DNA from: Lachnospiraceae bacterium
Lineage (GTDB): Bacteria; Bacillota; Clostridia; Lachnospirales; Lachnospiraceae
NCBI GenBank assembly: GCA_009777715.1
Contig: WRLH01000003.1
Location: 80,952-144,951 of the forward strand
Direction of reading: 5' to 3'
Length of the DNA stretch: 64,000 nt
Shown here in pieces: positions 53,821 to 61,415 of the stretch. Every line of letters begins with the position of its first letter. The first letter of the stretch is position 1. The translations under genes and the position numbers were made by a program. The notes below the pieces were generated by a model that made no database searches, was not told the origin of the DNA, and worked only from the letters and a program-made list of their open reading frames with translations.

Positions 53821-54606
53821 ATGGAAAAAACGCAGAAAAAAATAAAGATAAAAGTCGAGAAGATCAACCTTTTCTATGGGACAAGCCACGCTCTCGGCGA
53901 CATTAACGCTGATATTTATGAAAATTCCATAACAGCTGTTATTGGTCCTTCGGGTTGTGGCAAATCGACATTCCTCCGCCTTTTTAACCGCATGAATGAC
54001 TTAATCCCCGGGGTCACGATTAATGGCCGGATTTTGCTGAATGGCGAAAATATCTATGCCAAAGATACTTATGTCGTCGAACTGCGCAAAAAAGTAGGAA
54101 TGGTTTTCCAAAAGCCTAATATTTTTCCGATGAGCATCCGAGATAACGTCATAATTGGGCCAAAGCACCACGGAACAAAGAAAAAACAGGATCTTGACAT
54201 AATCGTAGAGCGAAGCCTACGGCAAGCTGCCCTTTGGGACGATTTTAAGGACAATCTTTTTAAGCCCGGCCTTAGCTTGTCGCCGGGCGAGCAGCAACGC
54301 TTATGTATTGCCAGGGCCCTTGCCGTCGAACCGGAGATCATTTTGTTTGACGAATCATGCAGCGCGCTAGATCCTGAATCAACGATGAGAATTGAGGATT
54401 TAATGAGCGAGCTTTCGAAAAAGTATACTATTATAATAGTAACACATAATATGGAACAAGCGGCCAGGGTTTCGCATATGTCCGCATTTTTTATGATTGA
54501 TGATGATAAAATCGGGCGTCTGGTTGAATACCGCCCAACTGGGGATATGTTTGCCAATCCCAAGGACAAACGCACCGAAGATTATATTACAGGACGATAC
54601 GGCTAA
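53821..54606 (+). CDS. pstB: Phosphate ABC transporter ATP-binding protein PstB (catalytic member)
   Basis: 261 residues from the ATG at 53821; an in-frame TTG at 53809 is the alternative. Walker A GPSGCGKST (42-50), Q-loop Gln97 in MVFQKPN, Walker B ILFDE (174-178) and H-loop His209 are intact. The signature reads LSPGEQQR instead of LSGGQQQR. It powers phosphate import through PstC and PstA. A second PstB encoded downstream has the opposite pattern, so the two may form an asymmetric pair. The stop overlaps the pstS start (TAATG). Confidence 0.93.
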   Translation: MEKTQKKIKIKVEKINLFYGTSHALGDINADIYENSITAVIGPSGCGKSTFLRLFNRMNDLIPGVTINGRILLNGENIYAKDTYVVELRKKVGMVFQKPNIFPMSIRDNVIIGPKHHGTKKKQDLDIIVERSLRQAALWDDFKDNLFKPGLSLSPGEQQRLCIARALAVEPEIILFDESCSALDPESTMRIEDLMSELSKKYTIIIVTHNMEQAARVSHMSAFFMIDDDKIGRLVEYRPTGDMFANPKDKRTEDYITGRYG

Positions 54607-55400
54607 TGAAAAAAATAACAGCAATTTTATCTTTGATAATGATATCAGCCTTGATTTCGGCTTGCAATGGCGGCGGCGGTTCGCGGACAAGCATTGTTGT
54701 TGCTGGCTCGACTTCGGTTCAGCCATATGCTGAATTTCTTGCCGAGGAATACGAAAAATTATACCCTGGGCAACACGCCGAGATTTCGGGCGGCGGGTCA
54801 TCAGTCGGAATCAATGCCGTTGAATCGGGAGTTGCGGATATTGGAATGTCATCACGTTCCCTAAAAGATTATGAGCTAGATTTTTGGTCAACTGTGATTG
54901 CCAAAGACGGGCTGGCTATTATCATCAATCCGGGCAACCCGATTACCAATTTGACCCGCGAGCAAATCTGCGCGATTTATTCCGCCGAAATCACCAATTG
55001 GAGCGAATTAGGCGGCGAAGACCGGAAAATCCATGTCATGGCAAGGGAAGAAGGTTCGGGGACAAGAAGCCAGTTTGCCGAGCTTGTCATGGGCAATATC
55101 CGGATTACGCCAAAAGCAATCGTCCAAAATAGCAATGGCGCGATCAAACAGCTTGTCGCAAGTGACCTAAGCTCAATTGGATTTATCTCCCTTGGGGTTG
55201 TTGATGAGACGGTCAAGGCAATTGAAATAGACGGCGTTCCGGCTTCCATCGCCAATGTCAGGAACGGGACTTACGCCTTATATCGGTCATTTTTATTCAT
55301 TACCAAAGAAAAGCCTGAAGGCATGACAAAAGATTTTATTGATTTTGTTTTATCGGATGCGGGAAAAGAATTATTAATTAATGAAGGATTGATTCCATAA
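54606..55400 (+). CDS. pstS: Phosphate-binding lipoprotein PstS
   Basis: 264 residues with a lipobox (MISALISACNGG), so it is anchored to the outer face of the membrane. VVAGSTSVQPYAEFLAE, ISGGGSSVGINAV and MAREEGSGTRSQF are the phosphate-binding loops of the PstS family. It delivers phosphate to PstCA. Unusually the order here is pstB first, then pstS. Confidence 0.93.
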   Translation: MKKITAILSLIMISALISACNGGGGSRTSIVVAGSTSVQPYAEFLAEEYEKLYPGQHAEISGGGSSVGINAVESGVADIGMSSRSLKDYELDFWSTVIAKDGLAIIINPGNPITNLTREQICAIYSAEITNWSELGGEDRKIHVMAREEGSGTRSQFAELVMGNIRITPKAIVQNSNGAIKQLVASDLSSIGFISLGVVDETVKAIEIDGVPASIANVRNGTYALYRSFLFITKEKPEGMTKDFIDFVLSDAGKELLINEGLIP

Positions 55401-55403
55401 CCA

Positions 55404-56282
55404 ATGAAAAAATTTAAAGAAAACCTGCCGGGACATATCTTTTTACTGCTTGCCTTATCCTCAATTTCCGCGCTTGCGCTGATAACAGGATTCATCGTTG
55501 TCCGCGGAGCCCCGATTATTACTGATGTCGGCTTAAAGGATTTTGCTTTTGGCATGAGCTGGGCGCCCAGCCTGGAAGAATATGGCATTTTCCCGATGAT
55601 CATCGGAACTGTTGCGGTTTCGCTTGGGGCTGCCCTGATTGGTGTGCCGATTGGGATTTGCTGTAGCATTTTTTTATCAGAATTTGCCCCGCCCTTTATT
55701 ACGGCCATTTTCCGCCCGGCCATCCAGCTGCTTGCCGGAATACCATCGGTTGTGTATGGCTTTTGGGGGCTTATCTTTATTGTCCCCTTTATCCGTGATT
55801 ATTTGGGCGGGCCGGGCTTAAGCATCCTTGCTGCTTCGATTATCCTTGCGATTATGATTCTCCCAACGGTCATCAGTATCTCCGAGGTGTCCTTGCTTGC
55901 CTTGCCAAAGCAGTACAAAGAGGGGGCGCTTGCCCTTGGGCTTACCCATTGGCAGACGATAAGGATTGTCATGCTTCCGGCTGCCAAATCCGGAATTGTT
56001 GCGGCCGTCATTCTTGGCATTGGGCGGGCAATCGGTGAAACAATGGCGGTCATCATGATTGTTGGTAACGCAGTCGCCATGCCGGAGTCGATTCTTGACC
56101 CGGTGAGGACGTTGACTACCAATATCGGCATTGAAATGGGGTACGCAACCGGAGTCCACCAAGAGGCTCTTTTTGCCACCGGGATTGTTTTATTCATTGT
56201 CATTATGATTCTTAATGCAACGGCCCAGTATATAGTATCATCCGGAAAACAAGCAAGAGGCAAGGAAAGGCAGAAAAGTTGA
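55404..56282 (+). CDS. pstC: Phosphate ABC transporter permease PstC
   Basis: 292 residues with about six membrane helices. LLAGIPSVVYGFWG and EGALALGLTHWQTIRIVMLP (the ATPase-coupling EAA loop) are characteristic, as is GRAIGETMAVIMIVGN. It forms the channel with PstA. A 25-bp palindrome identical to one at 32.9 kb begins just before its stop codon. Confidence 0.93.
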   Translation: MKKFKENLPGHIFLLLALSSISALALITGFIVVRGAPIITDVGLKDFAFGMSWAPSLEEYGIFPMIIGTVAVSLGAALIGVPIGICCSIFLSEFAPPFITAIFRPAIQLLAGIPSVVYGFWGLIFIVPFIRDYLGGPGLSILAASIILAIMILPTVISISEVSLLALPKQYKEGALALGLTHWQTIRIVMLPAAKSGIVAAVILGIGRAIGETMAVIMIVGNAVAMPESILDPVRTLTTNIGIEMGYATGVHQEALFATGIVLFIVIMILNATAQYIVSSGKQARGKERQKS

Positions 56283-56302
56283 AAGAATTTCATTCTTTCA
56301 AC
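56278..56302. repeat. 25-bp palindrome identical to one at 32905-32929
   Basis: Arms GTTGAAAGAA / TTCTTTCAAC around TTTCA form a 10-bp hairpin at the pstC-pstA junction. The same 25 bases occur at the end of the oxidoreductase gene 23 kb away. There is no U tract. Confidence 0.75.
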
Positions 56303-56331
56303 GAAGTCTTCGAAAGGAGCATGGATATAAT

Positions 56332-57183
56332 ATGAAACCGATGAAACCAAGCGCAAGAACATCAGAATATCTCGCTAAAGGAATGATTTGGGCGGCGGCA
56401 ATGTCAGTAATGATTGTCCTTGTCGCGATTATTGTTTATATTTTAATAAAAGGGCTTCCCGTCCTTAACTTTAGCTTTTTGACCCAAAATCCTTATAATA
56501 TGGGGCGGTCAGGCGGGATTGCCTCAACAATCGTCGGCACTTTATACATCACCTTGGTTGCGATATTAATCGCCGTCCCTTTTGGCATTGGGACAGCTTT
56601 TTATCTTGCTGAATATACCCGCGAAAACATCATCACCAGGATTATCCGCTTTAGCGCGGAATCACTTGCCGGGATTCCTTCTATTATTTATGGCTTATTT
56701 GGTTTCATCTTTTTTGTCATTTACCTGGGGATGGGCTGGTCAATCCTTGCCGGGGGCTTGACGCTGGCATTCATGGTCCTCCCGACCATTATCCGGACAT
56801 CGGAAGAAGCTATCCGCGCTGTCCCCCAAATATACCGCGAAGCAAGTTACTCCCTTGGGGCAACAAAGTGGCAGACAATTATCAAAACCGTTTTCCCCTC
56901 GGCAATCCAAGGAATTGTTAATGGCATCATTTTAAGCGTCGGGCGGTGTATTGCGGAAACGGCCGCGGTCATCTTTACCGCCGGGTCGGTGCTTAGTATG
57001 CCCTTTTCGTTATTTGACTCAACCAGGACAATGGCGGTGCATTTTTATATCCTCGCCAGCGAGGGCGTATCGATGGAAAATGCCTATGGCACGGCGGCAC
57101 TTTTGATTATTCTGATTTTTGTAGTTAATGTCGGGGTAAATTTGCTGGTGAGCCGATTTATTAATAAGAACCAAAAACGATAG
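56332..57183 (+). CDS. pstA: Phosphate ABC transporter permease PstA
   Basis: 283 residues with six predicted helices. ESLAGIPSIIYGLFGFIFF, EASYSLGATKWQTIIKTVFP (coupling loop) and GRCIAETAAVIFTAG match PstA. GAAAGGAG lies upstream of the ATG with a long spacer. It pairs with PstC. Confidence 0.93.
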   Translation: MKPMKPSARTSEYLAKGMIWAAAMSVMIVLVAIIVYILIKGLPVLNFSFLTQNPYNMGRSGGIASTIVGTLYITLVAILIAVPFGIGTAFYLAEYTRENIITRIIRFSAESLAGIPSIIYGLFGFIFFVIYLGMGWSILAGGLTLAFMVLPTIIRTSEEAIRAVPQIYREASYSLGATKWQTIIKTVFPSAIQGIVNGIILSVGRCIAETAAVIFTAGSVLSMPFSLFDSTRTMAVHFYILASEGVSMENAYGTAALLIILIFVVNVGVNLLVSRFINKNQKR

Positions 57184-57205
57184 GACAAGAGGTTAGGTAC
57201 ACACC

Positions 57206-57967
57206 ATGGAAGAAAATATCAAGATTGAGATTAAGGATTTTAGTTTTCTTTACCACAAGAAACAAGTTATCCACAATCTTAACCTAAAAATCCATAAAAA
57301 TGAGATTACGTCGTTTTTCGGCCCGGCTAATGGCGGAGTGACGACTTTATTACGGTCGTTAAACCGCCTATTCGAATTAAATCATGATACCCACACAAAG
57401 GGTGACATTTTAATTGACGGCAAAAGCATTTTTGACCCCGATTCCAGCGTGACTGAACTGCGCCGGAAAGTTGGCATGGTTTTTGAGATTCCCGCCCCGC
57501 TCCCGATTTCAATTTTTGACAATGTTGCTTATGGGCCGCGGCTTAAAAAGAAAAAAAGCAAAAGTGAAATTAATGATGTCGTCGAACAGGCACTCAAACA
57601 AGCCGCCCTGTGGGATGATGTAAAGGATCGCTTAAAAGCTCCGGCCATGAGCCTTTCCGGCGGACAGCAGCAACGCCTTTGCATTGCCCGCGTCCTGGCC
57701 TTACAGCCGGAAGTCATTATGCTTGACCGCGCTTGTAGCGGGCTTGACCCGATTTCGACCGCCAAGATCGAAGAATCATTGTTCCAATTAAAAGAAGAGT
57801 TCACGATTGTGATTGCGCCGCATAATGTACAACAGGCAATCCGTATTTCTGACCGGGCCGCGTTTATGCTGATGGGACATCTGATTGAAGCCGGAACTAG
57901 TGATGAGGTATTCGGAAGCCCAAAGGACCAGCGGACCAATGATTATATTACAGGGCGGTTTGGATAA
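57206..57967 (+). CDS. PstB-like ATP-binding protein with degenerate nucleotide site
   Basis: 253 residues, full length and clearly PstB-related (ELRRKVGMVF, DNVAYGPRLK, C-terminal NDYITGRFG). The Walker A motif reads GPANGGVTT (39-47), with Val45 in place of Lys. The Q-loop Gln is Glu94, and the catalytic Glu after Walker B is Arg175 (IMLDRACSGLDP). The signature LSGGQQQR (150-157) and His206 are canonical. It is unlikely to hydrolyse ATP at its own site but can complete the site of the first PstB, whose signature is the altered one. Confidence 0.88.
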   Translation: MEENIKIEIKDFSFLYHKKQVIHNLNLKIHKNEITSFFGPANGGVTTLLRSLNRLFELNHDTHTKGDILIDGKSIFDPDSSVTELRRKVGMVFEIPAPLPISIFDNVAYGPRLKKKKSKSEINDVVEQALKQAALWDDVKDRLKAPAMSLSGGQQQRLCIARVLALQPEVIMLDRACSGLDPISTAKIEESLFQLKEEFTIVIAPHNVQQAIRISDRAAFMLMGHLIEAGTSDEVFGSPKDQRTNDYITGRFG

Positions 57968-58032
57968 CAGACAAGATAAAGCTTTCATAGTTAAAATAAA
58001 AATCATCAGGGGAATAAGAAGGAGGAATAGGT

Positions 58033-58689
58033 ATGAGAAAACAATTTGATAAACAGCTTGAAAACCTTAATGCAAAGCTGGTCGAAATGAGCGAGGCCGT
58101 TGAACAGGCAATTGCCAACACTAATACTGCTTTAACCACCCGGAATACTGAACTCGCCAAAGAAATAATTGCTTGCGATGACGATATTGACGCGATGGAA
58201 AAAGAAATCGAAAGCCTTTGCCTTAAGCTAATTATCCAGCAGCAGCCAGTTGCTTCTGATCTGCGGCTGGTTTCGGCCGTCCTCAAAATCCTTACCGATG
58301 TCGAGCGAATTGGCGACCACGCTTCCGATATTTCCGAAATCATCTGCATGATGAACGGCAAGGAATACATCAAAAAACTAGAGGATATCCCCCAAATGGC
58401 AGAGGTGACCCAAAAGATGGTGCATGATAGCATCGTTGCTTTTGTGAGTAAGGACATCGAACTTGCCAAAGAAGTCATCGCAACCGATGACAAGGTTGAT
58501 GACTTATTCGTTGCGGTCAAAGACGAGTTAATTGTTTTGATTAACAACAATCAGGAAAACGGCGACCAGGCCATTGATTTGATTATGATTGCCAAATATT
58601 TTGAACGGATTGGCGATCATGCGGTCAACATCGCTGAATGGGTCATCTTCTCGCTGACAGGTTTCCATAAAGACAGCCGGGTGATGTAG
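58033..58689 (+). CDS. phoU: Phosphate transport regulator PhoU
   Basis: 218 residues, two three-helix repeats with the metal-binding acidic motifs ERIGDHASDISEI and ERIGDHAVNIAEW. PhoU dampens Pst activity and, where present, PhoR signalling. No phoR/phoB pair is in the window. GGAGG precedes the start. Confidence 0.94.
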   Translation: MRKQFDKQLENLNAKLVEMSEAVEQAIANTNTALTTRNTELAKEIIACDDDIDAMEKEIESLCLKLIIQQQPVASDLRLVSAVLKILTDVERIGDHASDISEIICMMNGKEYIKKLEDIPQMAEVTQKMVHDSIVAFVSKDIELAKEVIATDDKVDDLFVAVKDELIVLINNNQENGDQAIDLIMIAKYFERIGDHAVNIAEWVIFSLTGFHKDSRVM

Positions 58690-58693
58690 CGAT

Positions 58694-59062
58694 ATGAAAA
58701 CTATTTTTGTCGTTGATGACAGTATTTCCGTCCTTGCCGAAGCGGAAGCAATCCTCGAAAAGCATTATGTCGTGGTGACGCTCCAATCCGCGGAAAGTAT
58801 GTTTACTGTGCTGGAAAAAGTTTCTCCCGACATGATTTTGCTTGATATTCTTTTGCTGGGAATGAGCGGGTTGGAAGCGCTTAAAGCATTAAAGGAAAGT
58901 GAAGAATACAAGGATATCCCGGTGATATTTTTGACCGGGCTGACTGATCCTAATACGGAAGCCTTGGGGATTGAGCTTGGGATAACTGATTTTATCCACA
59001 AGCCTTTTTCTGAAGCTATTTTGCTTAACCGGGTGAGGAATTATCTCGACTTGCTTAATTAA
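58694..59062 (+). CDS. Stand-alone receiver-domain protein (CheY-like)
   Basis: 122 residues, a single receiver domain with all phosphorylation residues: Asp8 and Asp9, phosphoacceptor Asp51 (MILLDILLL), Thr81 and Lys103 (IHKPF). There is no output domain and no histidine kinase nearby. It begins five bases after phoU and ends 18 bases before the antiporter gene, so it may link phosphate state to one of those proteins. The partner kinase is unknown. Confidence 0.88.
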   Translation: MKTIFVVDDSISVLAEAEAILEKHYVVVTLQSAESMFTVLEKVSPDMILLDILLLGMSGLEALKALKESEEYKDIPVIFLTGLTDPNTEALGIELGITDFIHKPFSEAILLNRVRNYLDLLN

Positions 59063-59080
59063 ACAACAAAAGGACACAAA

Positions 59081-61069
59081 ATGGAAGTTTTTAACTATGT
59101 GCTAATTTTATTAGCTGCCGTTCTTCTATCCAACTTAATAAACCGCTTTCTCCCTTTATTGTCGGTCCCGGTCATTCAGATAGCTCTGGGAATGCTGATC
59201 GCGATTATACCCCATGGGGCGTTCGGCTACGATTTTTATCTTGAGCCGGAACTTTTTTTTGTCTTGTTCCTCTCACCATTAGTTTTCCATTCGGCCCGGA
59301 CCGCTGACCTTAAAAATATGCGGAAAATGATCCGCCCAATTGTCCTTGCCGCCGTCGGGTTGGTGCTTTTTAGCGTTTTCATCATTGGCTTTATTACCCA
59401 GTCGCTGATTCCGGCTATTCCTATGGCGGCCGCTTTTGCCCTCGCTGCTGCCCTTGGGCCGACTGACATTGTTGCGGTTGAGGCTGTCGCTCACCGGGTT
59501 AAACTTCCGCGGCGGATTAAAAGCATATTAGTTGGCGAATCGATAATTAATGACGCCACCGGGCTTGTTTGCTTCCAGTTCGCAATTATTGCTGCGACCA
59601 CCGGGTATTTTAATGTTTTTCATGGCCTGGGACGCTTTTTTATTATTGCGATTGGCGGGTTGTTCCTAGGAATGTTTTTGACCGTCCTAAAATTCATTCT
59701 TATCCGCTGGCTCCGCTCGCTTCATATTGTTGTTGCGTCACTTCATCTTGCTTTAGGGATCCTCACCCCTTTTATTATTTATATGATTGCCGAAGAGCTT
59801 GGGACAAGCGGCATTTTGGCTGTTTTTGGTTCAGGAATCGTCCATGCCATGTATAAAGATAAGCTAAATCCTGAGGTTCTTTCCTTAAATAATGCGACGG
59901 AAAATATCTGGTCATTTTTGTCATTCAGCCTTGACGGGCTGGTTTTTGTCATGCTTGGGGCAGGGCTTCCCACTATTTTGCGCATTCAAGCTGGCAGGGC
60001 AAGCGGCTTTCATATTTGGGAAACCAGCCTTTATATTCTCCTGATTTATCTGGCAATGACTGGGTGCAGATTCTTCTGGTGGTTAATGACCGTGCGGGCG
60101 AAAACATACAGCGACCCCAAATATCCGGTTGGGACAATCCGCGCCGGGCTGATCTTTAGCGTTGCCGGGGCCCGCGGTGCTGTTTCAATGGCAGGTATTT
60201 TATCTATTCCCCTTGTTTTATCAACCGGGGCTTTGTTTCCTGAACGTGATTTGATTATCCTCGTTACTTGCGGCGTCATCATTATTTCCCTGCTCATGAC
60301 CAACTTCGTCCTGCCCCTCGTTGTCCCTAAAGGCAAAAGAAAAGACAAACACTTTTACCTAAAGGAGCAGGAAGCCCGTGATGAAATCCTAAAGACCGTC
60401 ATTCAGCGTTTGAAAGAAGCAATAACTCCGGAAAATATCGCGGCCACCGAAATAATCATCCAGCATTATTATGCCCGCCTAAACAAGCAGTTCCAGAACC
60501 ATCAGGAAGACGAGGGAAAACGGCGGCACTTCGGGCTTCGGAGCAGTATTTTGCTGCTTGAAAAAGATGTCATCCTGCATATGGCAGAAATGGGGCAATT
60601 AAATGAAAGCCAAGCCGAGCATTATATTGAAGAAGCAAATCGGCTTTATGACGAAAGCGAGCAGAAAATCGGGACTTTACAATCTTTCCTTTGGATTGTT
60701 AAGCATTTTTATGATTTTTTTACTTGGAAAGACCCCTTGCCAAGCAAACATAAAACCCATCTGTTAAAGGAAATAAACGCAAAGCTGATGAGGGAAAAGC
60801 AAAATGAGCTTCATTTAGATAGCGATGATGAGGCGTTAAAAATAATTTCCTTGGAGCATGAAAAGGTTGTTTCCGCCAGGCTGGGATTCCAAAGCAATGA
60901 AAATATGGCCAATGGAATTAATGAAGTGGCTGAAAATGGGCTTTATATGGAGCGGGTCTTAATTCAGCAGATGATGGATGCCGGACGGCTCTCACGCAAA
61001 ACCGCCAAAGAAATGCAAGCCAACATAATTTTACTGGAGGCAAAATTGCAGGTTGATGATTCTATTTGA
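59081..61069 (+). CDS. Na+/H+ antiporter, CPA1 (NhaP/YjcE-like) family
   Basis: 662 residues. Residues about 1-420 hold about 12 helices with the family motifs ALGPTDIVAVEAVA and GESIINDATGLVCFQ (ion-binding Asp). The remaining 240 residues are a hydrophilic cytoplasmic tail rich in charged helices, probably regulatory. It exchanges Na+ or K+ for H+. Co-transcription with pst/phoU suggests coupling to phosphate or pH stress, by inference. Confidence 0.9.
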   Translation: MEVFNYVLILLAAVLLSNLINRFLPLLSVPVIQIALGMLIAIIPHGAFGYDFYLEPELFFVLFLSPLVFHSARTADLKNMRKMIRPIVLAAVGLVLFSVFIIGFITQSLIPAIPMAAAFALAAALGPTDIVAVEAVAHRVKLPRRIKSILVGESIINDATGLVCFQFAIIAATTGYFNVFHGLGRFFIIAIGGLFLGMFLTVLKFILIRWLRSLHIVVASLHLALGILTPFIIYMIAEELGTSGILAVFGSGIVHAMYKDKLNPEVLSLNNATENIWSFLSFSLDGLVFVMLGAGLPTILRIQAGRASGFHIWETSLYILLIYLAMTGCRFFWWLMTVRAKTYSDPKYPVGTIRAGLIFSVAGARGAVSMAGILSIPLVLSTGALFPERDLIILVTCGVIIISLLMTNFVLPLVVPKGKRKDKHFYLKEQEARDEILKTVIQRLKEAITPENIAATEIIIQHYYARLNKQFQNHQEDEGKRRHFGLRSSILLLEKDVILHMAEMGQLNESQAEHYIEEANRLYDESEQKIGTLQSFLWIVKHFYDFFTWKDPLPSKHKTHLLKEINAKLMREKQNELHLDSDDEALKIISLEHEKVVSARLGFQSNENMANGINEVAENGLYMERVLIQQMMDAGRLSRKTAKEMQANIILLEAKLQVDDSI

Positions 61070-61337
61070 AGCCTTTTTCGATCAGGCTTTCGTATTGCTT
61101 CTTTATCAATTCTTTGTATTTGCGGCCAGACAAATCTTCCCCTGCTTCAAAGCCATTGTCAGCCATGTAATATTTGAATGCTTTGGCATGGCTTAAATCT
61201 TCTTCACACATTCCATCCCAGCGTCTTAATAAGTGATACTTAAAATCCAGCTCAAAGCCAAAACGCTTGGTTTTTCCATCAAGGTATTTTTCGACATATC
61301 TCATCATGAATCTGATGTTCGGTTTGCTATTATCCAT
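61062..61337 (-). CDS. Small hypothetical protein
   Basis: 91 residues, soluble, with many charged and aromatic residues (FELDFKYHLLRRWDGMCEED, KYYMADNGFEAGEDLSGRKY). I do not recognise the family. It converges on the antiporter gene with an 8-base overlap of the 3' ends. The 78 bases upstream carry an 8-bp hairpin (61364-61382, ATGATTTC-TAC-GAAATCAT). Confidence 0.6.
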   Translation of the reverse strand: MDNSKPNIRFMMRYVEKYLDGKTKRFGFELDFKYHLLRRWDGMCEEDLSHAKAFKYYMADNGFEAGEDLSGRKYKELIKKQYESLIEKGFK

Positions 61338-61415
61338 TGTATTTTCTCTTCAGTTGTTAAATTATGATTTCTACGAAATCATGAACCACCGGGGGATGCG
61401 CACTAAAACTGCACA

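Noticed and set aside
57206..57967. Second pstB as a pseudogene
   Set aside because: It is full length and uninterrupted, with a canonical signature motif and good operon spacing; the lost residues are specific to the ATP site, which fits a degenerate but retained subunit.
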